Shown: piece after piece, positions 37,530-45,735 of the stretch
Numbering within the stretch: the stretch's first letter is position 1
Layout: each line of letters starts with the position of its first letter
Assembly: GCA_034437655.1 (NCBI GenBank)
Contig: DAOTTU010000044.1
Location: forward strand, 303,461-367,460
Length of the DNA: 64,000 bases
DNA from: J027 sp034437655
Lineage (GTDB): Bacteria; Chloroflexota; Anaerolineae; Aggregatilineales; J027
Reading direction: 5' to 3'
Translations under genes and position numbers: made by a program
Notes under the pieces: model-generated
What the model was told of the DNA's origin: nothing
Seen by the model: the letters and a program-made list of their open reading frames with translations, nothing else
Database searches by the model: none

Positions 37530-39127
37530 AACCCTGCTCGTTCATAAGCCTGGGCCAGCATCTTATCACGAAGACGGCGGCCGGCTTCCAGTATACGTTC
37601 CATTTGGTCGATCATGGTAGCGGCGCGGTCTTGCTCCTCAAATCCGATGAGATTGACACGCATGGTTACGGCGGCACTTTCAAGCGCAGCAGCAGCCATG
37701 TGTATGCCAACGATGGCGTCGGCGGTAGCGCTACGGTTACCAGACTGGGCTACAATTGCTGCGAGTTCCATTGCTTCCAGCGCTTGCTGGCAGACTGTCA
37801 GCGGGATAATTGAAACTTCGTAGGTGCGTTCCACCAGCAAATCAATGCGGTCCGGGTCAGACTCGGGTAGCTTGACGGTGTTCATCAAGGCGTTGAAGGC
37901 CTCGGCATCGCGCACGACATTATCCAGCAAGCGTCCGCGCAGTTCCTCGGCACGGGCGAGGACGTCTTGCATTTCATCGCGGACTTCAGCATAGCGGGGT
38001 TTGTCCACCGTCAGCCCGGCAACCATTTGCGCCAACGCGGCCGCAAGTCCACCAGCCAATGCCGCAACACCACCGCCGCCCGGTGTTGCTTTAGGCTCGG
38101 CTAGCGCCTGGAGAAAAGCTGACGGTCGGCTGGCCTGGTCAAAGGCTGGCAGGCTTGGCATTAACTCGGTGGCGTCTTGTGGCACAGGGGGTTCTTCAGC
38201 AACAATTGGTGAAGCAGCCGCCTCGGCCTCGGCCTGAGCGATGCGTTGTTCAAGCAATTGGTCAGGCGCAAAACCGTCCAGTTGTAGGTACCAACGCGAC
38301 GCACGGACGAAGGCATCCTGCGGTGCGAGCCCGATAAGTTCTGAAAAAGCAGGCAAGACCCCATAGCGTTGCGCCTCACGCCGGATCATTTCAACCACCT
38401 GAGGCAACGGCGTTTTGCGATAGTCCGTCAGGTTCATGCTTACCTGAGCGCGACCATCGACCAGAAAACCGGCCGCTTTAACGTATGCCAGTCCCCCGTT
38501 TGAGGCGCGGATAGTTTCGGCAATGCGCTGCGCAATGGTAACGTCATCGGTATTCAAAAATACATTGAAGGCAATGAGTGGTGCCCGGGCACCAATGCAC
38601 ACTCCACCCGCCGGCCCGAGTGTTGCGGGGCCGAAGTCTGGCAGATAGGTCGGGTCGTTTTGAATAGACAGTTTAAGCTGCTCATACTGAAACTTTAAGC
38701 TGCGGATGTTGGCGAGGTTTTCACGGTCACTGCGTGTGGCAGCACGTTCGTAGAGATAAACGGGAAGCTGCAACTCATCCCCAACACGCTGGCCAAGGCG
38801 TTGCGCCACTGCGACACACGTCGCCATCTTGATACCACGCATCGGCACGAACGGCACAACGTCCGTCGCACCCAAACGTGGATGCACACCATCATGCTCG
38901 TCAAGGTTAATATGTTCGGTGGCCGCTTTCACCGTCGCAAAAGCAGACTTTTCGACTTCTTCTGGACGGCCGGCAAATGTTAAGACCGTGCGGTTATGGT
39001 CGTAATCGCTGCTGACGTCCAGCATATAAACGGCCCCTGCACGGCGGATTGCAGCCACAATGGTATTGATTACATCTTCTCGCCGCCCCTCGCTAATGTT
39101 GGGGACGCATAGCATCAGTGGTTGCAT
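37526..39127 (-). CDS. Bifunctional glutamate formimidoyltransferase / formimidoyl-THF cyclodeaminase
   Basis: A 533-residue fusion. Residues 1-300 are the formiminotransferase: LCVPNISEGRREDVI, DHNRTVLTFAG, DGVHPRLGATDVVPFVP, VYLYERAAT and VSMNLTDYRKTPL, containing the catalytic His region. A 40-residue Ala/Pro/Glu linker follows. Residues 340-533 are the cyclodeaminase, starting ATPGGGGVAALAGGLAAAL. Together they pass the formimino group from N-formimino-glutamate to tetrahydrofolate and release ammonia, joining histidine breakdown to one-carbon metabolism. Other hut genes are absent here. Separate genes are common in bacteria; the fused form is known from animals and some bacteria. Confidence 0.92.
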   Translation of the reverse strand: MQPLMLCVPNISEGRREDVINTIVAAIRRAGAVYMLDVSSDYDHNRTVLTFAGRPEEVEKSAFATVKAATEHINLDEHDGVHPRLGATDVVPFVPMRGIKMATCVAVAQRLGQRVGDELQLPVYLYERAATRSDRENLANIRSLKFQYEQLKLSIQNDPTYLPDFGPATLGPAGGVCIGARAPLIAFNVFLNTDDVTIAQRIAETIRASNGGLAYVKAAGFLVDGRAQVSMNLTDYRKTPLPQVVEMIRREAQRYGVLPAFSELIGLAPQDAFVRASRWYLQLDGFAPDQLLEQRIAQAEAEAAASPIVAEEPPVPQDATELMPSLPAFDQASRPSAFLQALAEPKATPGGGGVAALAGGLAAALAQMVAGLTVDKPRYAEVRDEMQDVLARAEELRGRLLDNVVRDAEAFNALMNTVKLPESDPDRIDLLVERTYEVSIIPLTVCQQALEAMELAAIVAQSGNRSATADAIVGIHMAAAALESAAVTMRVNLIGFEEQDRAATMIDQMERILEAGRRLRDKMLAQAYERAGL

Positions 39128-39193
39128 AGTTGCCTTTTCAATTCTTCTGGCGCGGCATTATAGCAGCCCGGTATGGGACACGCAACGCAAGCA

Positions 39194-40297
39194 TTACAGC
39201 ACAAGCATGGCGTCGCCAAAGCTATAGAAGCGGTACGATTCGGCAATCGCTTCTTCGTAACTTTCCAGTAGGAGTTCACGCCCTACCAACGCACTGAGCA
39301 TCATCAGCAGCGTCGATTTGGGCAGATGAAAGTTGGTGATAAGCCCGTCGGCCGCCCGAAAACGAAAACCCGGTGTGATAAACAAGTCCGTTTCTTCACG
39401 GATGGCCATCACCGGCCGCCACCCACACAGGTTTTCGTCAATATTTCGCATGGTCTGCTGAACACTCTCAGGGTCGTTAAACTCTGAGCCAAACGCCGCC
39501 GAGCGAATCGCCGCCGTCTCGATAGTGCGGGCGCTGGTCGTGCCCACCGGGATTATACGCCCCCCTGCCAGGCGTGCTTCATTAACGATTTTTGCGTTTT
39601 CTGGCGTCAGTTCGGCGTATTCCCGGTGGATTTTGTGCTGTGCGGGGTCGTCTTCACGCACGGGGGAAAAGGTGTCCAGCCCGACATGCAGCGTACAGTA
39701 GGCAATTTTGACGCCCATCTTCTGAAGGTTGAACAGTAAATCGCCCGTAAAGTGCAAGCCAGCCGTTGGGGCCGCCGCGGACCCTTCTGTGCGAGCATAG
39801 ACCGTCTGGTAGCGCTCTGCATCTTCAAGTTCGGTCGTAATATAGGGTGGTAGTGGCATTTCGCCCATGTCAGTCAGGTAGGGAGAAATTGGCTCAGAAA
39901 ACTCAATTATACGCTGTGCTTCTTCACCCTCTCCAACAACAGTGGCGGTCAACGCAACGTTGCCATGTTGTAAGGCGAGTACTACCCCGGTTGTTACACC
40001 CCGCCCACCGACCAATGTTCGCCAGCGCCGTTCGTCCAATTGACGCAACAGGAGGATTTCGACCTTGCCGCCCGTATCTTGTTTTGTGGCATGAAGGCGG
40101 GCCGGAATAACCCGCGTCTGGTTGAGTACCAACACATCGCCGGGCTTAAGATAGTCGGGCAAGTCGTAAAAGTGACGGTGTTCACGGCGACGTTCCTCGC
40201 GGTGCAGCACCATCAAGCGCGAGTGGTCACGCGGTTCGATGGGGGTCTGCGCGATGAGTTTCTGGGGGAGATGATAGTCAAAGTCTGAAAGTTTCAT
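39194..40297 (-). CDS. queA: tRNA preQ1(34) S-adenosylmethionine ribosyltransferase-isomerase
   Basis: A 367-residue enzyme that transfers and isomerises the ribosyl part of AdoMet onto 7-aminomethyl-7-deazaguanine in tRNA, giving epoxyqueuosine. Characteristic blocks are FDYHLPQKLIAQTP, RDHSRLMVLHR, LKPGDVLVLNQTRVIPARL, YARTEGSAAAPTAGLHFT, HVGLDTFSPVREDD and the C-terminal ITNFHLPKSTLLMMLSALVG. Length is close to the family norm. Its ATG overlaps the stop of the DUF2905 gene upstream (ATGA), and ruvB precedes that. The ruvB-queA neighbourhood is common in bacteria. No tgt gene is visible in the window. Confidence 0.95.
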   Translation of the reverse strand: MKLSDFDYHLPQKLIAQTPIEPRDHSRLMVLHREERRREHRHFYDLPDYLKPGDVLVLNQTRVIPARLHATKQDTGGKVEILLLRQLDERRWRTLVGGRGVTTGVVLALQHGNVALTATVVGEGEEAQRIIEFSEPISPYLTDMGEMPLPPYITTELEDAERYQTVYARTEGSAAAPTAGLHFTGDLLFNLQKMGVKIAYCTLHVGLDTFSPVREDDPAQHKIHREYAELTPENAKIVNEARLAGGRIIPVGTTSARTIETAAIRSAAFGSEFNDPESVQQTMRNIDENLCGWRPVMAIREETDLFITPGFRFRAADGLITNFHLPKSTLLMMLSALVGRELLLESYEEAIAESYRFYSFGDAMLVL

Positions 40298-40533
40298 CGA
40301 TTTATCAGTCGCACCACTAGATTCAAAACGATTGTCAGAATGATACTGAGAATAATCATACTCGTAATTGGCGCAAAACAGGCGAAGTTTTCACGTTGTA
40401 TCCGAACATCGCCGGGCAAACGCCCAACCCAGTCAAGGGCGGGGGTGCGCCCTATAACTACAAACAGTAGCCCTAGAACCACAAGCCCGACACCAAACAC
40501 AACCAGCAAACGCCCCAGGTTTTCAAAATCCAT
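40294..40533 (-). CDS. DUF2905 small membrane protein
   Basis: A 79-residue protein with two membrane helices (about residues 6-28 and 54-77) around the conserved loop GRLPGDVRIQRENFACFAPITSMII. This loop is the DUF2905 signature. The function is unknown. In many bacteria the gene lies between ruvB and queA, exactly as here, so conserved co-transcription is likely. It overlaps queA by four bases. Confidence 0.85.
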   Translation of the reverse strand: MDFENLGRLLVVFGVGLVVLGLLFVVIGRTPALDWVGRLPGDVRIQRENFACFAPITSMIILSIILTIVLNLVVRLINR

Positions 40534-40548
40534 CGCAGCAACCTTGAC

Positions 40549-41586
40549 CTAAAATAACGTATCCTGTGCGGGTGGAAGATTGTCAGCATAGCCCAGATGC
40601 TCATAGGCACGGCGTGTTGCGACGCGGCCGCGCGGGGTGCGCTCCAAAAAGCCGAGCTGCAACAAGAACGGTTCAATGACATCCATGATGGTATCTGCTT
40701 CTTCACTGATGGACGCTGCAATGGTCTCTAGCCCGACCGGCCCACCGTCGAAATTCTCAACGATAGTCAGCAACACACGGCGGTCGATTTCATCCAATCC
40801 GAGCGCGTCAATTTCTAACAGCCCGGAGAGGCAATCTGATGCGACCTGCGACGTGATAATCCCGTCGGCCCGCACCTCAGCATAGTCGCGCGCCCGTTTT
40901 AACAGGCGCAAGGCCACACGTGGCGTCCCTCGCGAACGGCGGGCGATTTCAGCGACGCCATCTGGCCTGGTTTGCACGTTGAGCTTTTTAGCAGCGTTTG
41001 TGATGATCTGTTCCATCGCTTTTTGATCGTAGAAGTCCATACGGAACACGACACCGAAACGGTCACGCAAGGGCGCAGTCAGCAACGCAAGTCGGGTGGT
41101 TGCACCGACGACGGTGAAACGTGGCAGGTTCAGGCGTACATTTTTTGCTGCTGGCCCTTTGCCAATCACGATGTCAAGCACAAAGTCTTCCATTGCAGAA
41201 TATAGTACTTCTTCAACAGCACGTCCTAACCGATGGATTTCGTCAATAAAGAGAATGTCCCCGGCACGTTGATGCGTCAAAATCGCCGCAAGGTCGCCGG
41301 CTCGCTCAATCGTGGGGCCGGCCGTTGTCTTGATATTCGCGTCCATTTCATTGGCCAACACGTGCGCCAGCGTCGTTTTACCTAATCCCGGGGGGCCATA
41401 AAATAATACATGGTCCAATGGATCACCGCGCTGGCGGGCTGCTTCAATCAACACACGCAGATTTTCTACAACCCGGTCTTGCCCGATGTAAACATCAAGC
41501 GTTTTCGGGCGGAGCGCAGCGTCTTGACGAGTGCTGTCGCCAGGCATTTTACGGCCATCAATAGAGCGTTGCGGCGGCGTTGACAT
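40549..41586 (-). CDS. ruvB: Holliday junction branch-migration helicase RuvB
   Basis: AAA+ motor of 345 residues. Walker A is YGPPGLGKTTLAH, Walker B ILFIDEIHRL, sensor 1 VGATTR, the arginine finger region LRDRFGVVFRMDFY, and the C-terminal winged helix contains GLETIAASISEEADTIMDVIEP. The N-terminal LRPKTLDVYIGQDRVVENL is typical. ATG 41586 is preferred over TTG 41589 because AGGAAG lies seven bases upstream. With RuvA it drives branch migration during recombinational repair. ruvA and ruvC are not in the window. Divergent from bactofilin. Confidence 0.96.
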   Translation of the reverse strand: MSTPPQRSIDGRKMPGDSTRQDAALRPKTLDVYIGQDRVVENLRVLIEAARQRGDPLDHVLFYGPPGLGKTTLAHVLANEMDANIKTTAGPTIERAGDLAAILTHQRAGDILFIDEIHRLGRAVEEVLYSAMEDFVLDIVIGKGPAAKNVRLNLPRFTVVGATTRLALLTAPLRDRFGVVFRMDFYDQKAMEQIITNAAKKLNVQTRPDGVAEIARRSRGTPRVALRLLKRARDYAEVRADGIITSQVASDCLSGLLEIDALGLDEIDRRVLLTIVENFDGGPVGLETIAASISEEADTIMDVIEPFLLQLGFLERTPRGRVATRRAYEHLGYADNLPPAQDTLF

Positions 41587-41622
41587 CAAAAAACTTCCTA
41601 ATCGCTGTATACTATCGTCACC

Positions 41623-41650
41623 AGTATAGCATTTTTGCAGACCGCGTTAA
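41623..41650 (-). promoter_or_regulatory. Candidate ruvB promoter
   Basis: On the minus strand TTAACG (41645-41650) and TATACT (41623-41628) are 16 bp apart. They lie back-to-back with the bactofilin promoter on the other strand. Confidence 0.4.
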
Positions 41651-41663
41651 TGGTGAGTCCGCG

Positions 41664-41692
41664 TTGACGTACGCCTATGTGCCCCGTATGAT
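41664..41692 (+). promoter_or_regulatory. Probable bactofilin promoter
   Basis: TTGACG (41664-41669) and TATGAT (41687-41692) are spaced exactly 17 bp, each one base from consensus. The start codon is at 41725, giving a leader of about 26 nt. Confidence 0.6.
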
Positions 41693-41724
41693 GAACAAAA
41701 ACAACCAGCGGAAAGAGCAGCGTT

Positions 41725-42273
41725 ATGTCATTCTTTAGCGGTGGCCGACGCCAGACCCAGAGCATCCCGGCCATGCAACAAACCGAACTCGACAGCGACC
41801 GTGAACGCCGTACAGACGATAGTGGGCCACCTGTGCGCCAACCAGTCGGCTTTGAAACGGTGCTGGGGGCAAACTGTACACTGCGCGGTGAACTCAAAAG
41901 CCAGGCCAATGTCCGGCTAGATGGCACGTTTGAAGGCACGCTCGAAATTGAGGGTAATGTTCTGGTGGGTGAAACCGGGAAGATCACGGCAGATATAAAC
42001 GCAAAAAACGTAGTGATTGCAGGAGCCGTACGCGGCAATGTCAGTGGTGGCAAAGTTCAACTCCTGCGCACCAGCCGCGTTTGGGGAGACATCAGCGCCA
42101 CAGCTATTACCACTGAAGAAGGTGCATTTATTGACGGCAAGATCACGATGGTACGCCACGATGCATCTATTCAAAGTGTGGCATTACCATCTCTCTCGAC
42201 CAGTGCTAGAGATACTGTTGATCCACCTGCTGAACCCGCAGGAGATACAACAGCAGCAGTGCAGGACGAATAA
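41725..42273 (+). CDS. Bactofilin (polymer-forming cytoskeletal protein)
   Basis: A 182-residue protein. Disordered tails flank the bactofilin beta-helix at about residues 40-140. The rungs are visible as repeated short strands: TVLGANCTLRGELKSQANVRLDG, GTLEIEGNVLVGETGKI, AKNVVIAGAVRGNVSGG and KVQLLRTSRVWGDI. Bactofilins self-assemble into filaments at the membrane and often position cell-wall enzymes. The C-terminal tail is Ser/Thr/Pro-rich. It has its own promoter and is convergent with a small hypothetical gene that ends three bases later. Confidence 0.92.
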   Translation: MSFFSGGRRQTQSIPAMQQTELDSDRERRTDDSGPPVRQPVGFETVLGANCTLRGELKSQANVRLDGTFEGTLEIEGNVLVGETGKITADINAKNVVIAGAVRGNVSGGKVQLLRTSRVWGDISATAITTEEGAFIDGKITMVRHDASIQSVALPSLSTSARDTVDPPAEPAGDTTAAVQDE

Positions 42274-42276
42274 GGT

Positions 42277-42519
42277 TCAGTTGAGCAACTGTTCCAGTAT
42301 TTCGGCCTTTAGTGCCAATGTCAGCAATTGATCTGGTTTCAGATGCTGTACTTCAACCAACGACTCAATAGCTTCTAATTCGCTGGCTGCTCGTTCGGCT
42401 GATTGGTCTATATAAAGCCAACGCCATATCCAGCGCTGAAAGTAATGAGGCCCTTTTAAAACTACGTCGTTGTCGGCTGCACGCTCTTCAGCAAGGGCAA
42501 ATAGCCGTTCAGATAACAT
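42277..42519 (-). CDS. Small hypothetical protein
   Basis: An 80-residue protein I do not recognise. It is mainly helical and acidic, with an aromatic central segment (PHYFQRWIWRWLYID) and two Leu-rich amphipathic helices (ERAASELEAIESLVE and LALKAEILEQLL). AGAGAG precedes the ATG. It has no membrane helix. Its composition is unlike a shadow frame, and no other gene occupies the site, so it is probably real. Convergent with bactofilin at a distance of three bases. Confidence 0.5.
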   Translation of the reverse strand: MLSERLFALAEERAADNDVVLKGPHYFQRWIWRWLYIDQSAERAASELEAIESLVEVQHLKPDQLLTLALKAEILEQLLN

Positions 42520-42639
42520 ATGAAATACTCTCTTTTAGCAAGTCGCAAAGTATCAAACGCGTTCAGGCTACATTTTAGCACAAGTAGTTGTTAAAATCCC
42601 TGCATAAGTTAGTGAAATAGTGACAAACTGAAAGTATAA

Positions 42640-43659
42640 ATGATGAAATTTGACGCCTCGATTGTTCCCGATGACCTAAATGCGGTGCCGGACCTTGCCA
42701 GAAAAATGGAAGATGTCGGCTTTGCAGCACTATGGACTCCTGAAACCAGCCATAATGCCTTCTTGCCGCTCACCCTGGCGGCGTATTCAACTGACAGCAT
42801 GGAAATAGGCACCTCAATTGCCGTTGCTTTTCCGCGTAGCCCGATGACCATGGCCTATATGGCGTGGGACCTTGCTACCCAGAGTAAGGGTCGCTTCTTA
42901 CTGGGATTGGGTACGCAGGTAAAAGCTCATATAGAGCGACGCTTTGGTATGGAATGGTTTAGCCCCGGGCCAAGATTGCGAGATTACGTGCTGGCATTGC
43001 GTGCTATCTGGCATAGCTGGCAACATAATGAGAAACTCAGCTACGAAGGTGAGTTTTATCAACACACCCTGATGACACCTTTCTTCCAACCTGAACCGCT
43101 AGAAAATCCAGACATCCCCATCTATATCGCCGGGGTCAACCAATACCTGTGTCAGCTTGCGGGTGAGCTGGGTGATGGTTTCCATGTTCATCCTTTTCAT
43201 ACTGCCGATTACTTACGCGATGAGATTATCGGCAACGTCACAGTCGGTGCCGAAAAAGCCGGCCGCAGTCGCAAGGATGTGAGCATGACGTGTGCCATTT
43301 TTGTTGCTACGGGCAAAGATGCGCAAGAAATCGAGAATGCTAAGGTCATGGTGAAGTCTCAGGTGGCGTTCTATGCCTCAACACCATCCTATAAAGCGGT
43401 GCTAGATCACCACGGCATGGGGGATTTGCAAGTAAAAATGCGCGAGATGACCAAAGCAGGCAAATGGATGGAAATGTGGGAACATGTCCCCGAAGAGCTA
43501 TTTGATAAAGTCTGTGTATCCGGTGATTATGAAGAATTGCCACACAAGGTCAAAGAACGTTATGATGGGTTGTTAGACCGCGTTGCCTATTATATGCCGT
43601 ACATTCCCGGTGAAAATGAAGAACTGTGGCAGGCTTCGCTGAAGGTACTGGCAAATTAA
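42640..43659 (+). CDS. Luciferase-like (LLM) oxidoreductase, probably F420-dependent
   Basis: A 339-residue TIM-barrel flavin/F420 oxidoreductase. Markers are MKFDASIVPDDLNAVPDLARKMEDVGFAALWTPE, the strand EIGTSIAVAFPRSPMTMA, then GRFLLGLGTQVKAHIERRFGM, and IPIYIAGVNQYLCQLAGELGDGFHVHPFHT. The pattern fits the F420-dependent TIGR03617-like branch more than bacterial luciferase. The substrate is unknown. Tandem ATGs (42640 and 42643) are possible starts, with only a weak ribosome-binding site. It is followed 49 bp later by a dipeptidase gene. Confidence 0.8.
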   Translation: MMKFDASIVPDDLNAVPDLARKMEDVGFAALWTPETSHNAFLPLTLAAYSTDSMEIGTSIAVAFPRSPMTMAYMAWDLATQSKGRFLLGLGTQVKAHIERRFGMEWFSPGPRLRDYVLALRAIWHSWQHNEKLSYEGEFYQHTLMTPFFQPEPLENPDIPIYIAGVNQYLCQLAGELGDGFHVHPFHTADYLRDEIIGNVTVGAEKAGRSRKDVSMTCAIFVATGKDAQEIENAKVMVKSQVAFYASTPSYKAVLDHHGMGDLQVKMREMTKAGKWMEMWEHVPEELFDKVCVSGDYEELPHKVKERYDGLLDRVAYYMPYIPGENEELWQASLKVLAN

Positions 43660-43708
43660 CCCTTCAATTGGTTGCCGTTACAACGTACGACAAAACTAAG
43701 GAGTATGC

Positions 43709-45079
43709 ATGTCTACAGCAATTCAATATGCTAAAGACCATCAAGAGCGCTTTGTGGAAGAACTCTCTGCACTCATTCGCATTCCAAGCGTCAGCACGCA
43801 AACCCAATATACTGATGATGTCCGCAAAGCTGCAAACTGGATCGTTGAACACTTGAAACAAATCGGTTTGCCCCGCGCCGAGGTTATGGAAACCGCTGGT
43901 CACCCGGTTGTTTACGCTGAATGGTTGGGGGCTGGCGACAACAAGCCAACCGTGCTGGTCTACGGGCACTATGACGTGCAACCAGCCGCCAAAGCTGACG
44001 GTTGGCACACAGCAGACCCCTTTGAACCTGTTATTGAGAACGGCAACATCGTGGCACGCGGCGCGTCTGACGACAAAGGGCAGATGTTCATGCATTTGAA
44101 AGCCTTCGAAGCGTTGATGCAGTCCACAGGCACGTTTCCAGTCAACCTCAAGCTCCTGATTGAAGGCGAAGAAGAAGCGACCTCTAAGAACCTGCTGCCT
44201 TTCATTAAAGACAACCGTGATCTGCTTGCTGCTGATATTGCACTCATCTCAGATACAGCCATGCACAATGCAGACATTCCAGCCATCCCCTATGGATTGC
44301 GTGGCATCCTCATTAGTGAAGTAACGGTGAGCGGACCTGAACGAGATTTGCACTCAGGGATGTATGGCGGCGCAGTCGAAAATCCACTGCATGTGTTGGG
44401 GCGTTTGATCGCCAGTCTTCATGATGAAAATGGCCGCGTTCAAATTCCGGGGTTCTATGACAATGTCCGCGAGATTGATGGAGACGAGCGTGATGACTTA
44501 CAACGGATTCCTTATGGCGAAGCTGAACTCCGCGAGGAAACGGGCGTAACGCAGTCCTGGGGGGAACCCGAGTATAGCGTTTATGAACGGATGGGCGCGC
44601 GGCCAGTTCTCGACATTTTGATGGTGCGTGGCGGTCAGGTGGACGGTGGTATTAAAGCCATCATCCCAGAAAGCGCAAGTGCCCACCTCAGTTGTCGGTT
44701 AGTGCCTCATCAGAACCCAGAACAGGTTTTTGACCAAATTCAGATGCACCTGAAGGCCCTTGCGCCGCCAACGGTGACTGTCGAGATGAAAAAGCTGTCT
44801 GCCAATGAAGCTGTATTGATTGACCGCCATGACCCGGCTATGCAAAAAGCCGTGGCTGCTTATGAGAAAACTGTGGGCAAGACACCACTGTTTACGCTGG
44901 TTGGGGGATCGATCCCGGTGGTGAAGGATTTCAAAGATTTACTGGGGCTACCCGTTATCATGATGGGCTTTGCCTTACCAGACGACAACATCCACGCACC
45001 CAATGAGAAGTTTGCACTCAAGCAGTTTGCGCTCGGCATTGAAACACTAATCACCTACTACGAACTATTGGCTGAGTAA
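43709..45079 (+). CDS. M20-family dipeptidase
   Basis: A 456-residue zinc peptidase of the M20A/CNDP-like group. Metal and catalytic residues are visible: His-Asp in VYGHYDVQPA, Asp in GASDDKGQMF, the Glu-Glu pair in LIEGEEEATSKN, Asp in ALISDTAM, and the distal His in DDNIHAPNEKF. The dimerisation lid lies between about residues 190 and 350. These enzymes cleave dipeptides or remove small amino acids. AAGGAG precedes ATG 43709. The next gene begins two bases after its stop, so they are likely co-transcribed. Confidence 0.93.
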   Translation: MSTAIQYAKDHQERFVEELSALIRIPSVSTQTQYTDDVRKAANWIVEHLKQIGLPRAEVMETAGHPVVYAEWLGAGDNKPTVLVYGHYDVQPAAKADGWHTADPFEPVIENGNIVARGASDDKGQMFMHLKAFEALMQSTGTFPVNLKLLIEGEEEATSKNLLPFIKDNRDLLAADIALISDTAMHNADIPAIPYGLRGILISEVTVSGPERDLHSGMYGGAVENPLHVLGRLIASLHDENGRVQIPGFYDNVREIDGDERDDLQRIPYGEAELREETGVTQSWGEPEYSVYERMGARPVLDILMVRGGQVDGGIKAIIPESASAHLSCRLVPHQNPEQVFDQIQMHLKALAPPTVTVEMKKLSANEAVLIDRHDPAMQKAVAAYEKTVGKTPLFTLVGGSIPVVKDFKDLLGLPVIMMGFALPDDNIHAPNEKFALKQFALGIETLITYYELLAE

Positions 45080-45081
45080 CG

Positions 45082-45735
45082 ATGCAAGCGCTACGAACTC
45101 GCCTGCAACAACAGTTTGAACGCATCCCGCTGCATAGGTTGGGGGCGCTTTCAACGCATCCACGTTTCACAATGATCGTAGCCGGCCTCATTGGGGGGCT
45201 GGCTGTGGTTATCTTCCTCAGCTTTTTTGCCACCACATGGTATAGCCTCGGCGACTTTTCGAAAACGGGTGTGGCGGTGATGTTGGGCATCGGTGACGGT
45301 CCGTTTGGGCGTGTGATTGACTTGCTGCTAGTGATTATTCCGCTAGGGGGTATCACGCAGTTAGCGCTAGCAGTCATGGCGGCACGTGGTGCGTTGCCGC
45401 TGAATCATGCACTGGCTAGCATGACACTTGTCGCACTGACTGTCCTTGTAGTGCCCCTCGTGTGGCAGGGTATGAGCAACAACGCCTTTGATGACATGAT
45501 ACGAGATGAAGCTAGCAGCGGGTATCAGACAGCCTTGCACTTTTGGCTGAGCTTCCTGTTGTTGAGCGTCAGTGTTGCCGCCAGTGCATTGTATTTCGGT
45601 CATCATTTACGGTTGTTTCCAGAAGCTACCGTGCCAGAAGCCCCCGCTGACCAGCCCTCAGAAGAAAACCCCTCGCCTGCATCATCTGCTTCAGAAACAG
45701 CGGACCCGGCAACCAATGGCGGCGTCAACTCATAG
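45082..45735 (+). CDS. Hypothetical four-helix membrane protein
   Basis: A 217-residue protein with helices near residues 30-52, 76-98, 108-130 and 150-172, and a short soluble N-terminus. The family is not recognised. The C-terminal 40 residues are Pro/Ser/Glu-rich and disordered, and lie entirely in a 133-bp overlap with the convergent glycosyltransferase gene. It starts two bases after the dipeptidase stop, so translation is probably coupled. Function unknown. Confidence 0.6.
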   Translation: MQALRTRLQQQFERIPLHRLGALSTHPRFTMIVAGLIGGLAVVIFLSFFATTWYSLGDFSKTGVAVMLGIGDGPFGRVIDLLLVIIPLGGITQLALAVMAARGALPLNHALASMTLVALTVLVVPLVWQGMSNNAFDDMIRDEASSGYQTALHFWLSFLLLSVSVAASALYFGHHLRLFPEATVPEAPADQPSEENPSPASSASETADPATNGGVNS

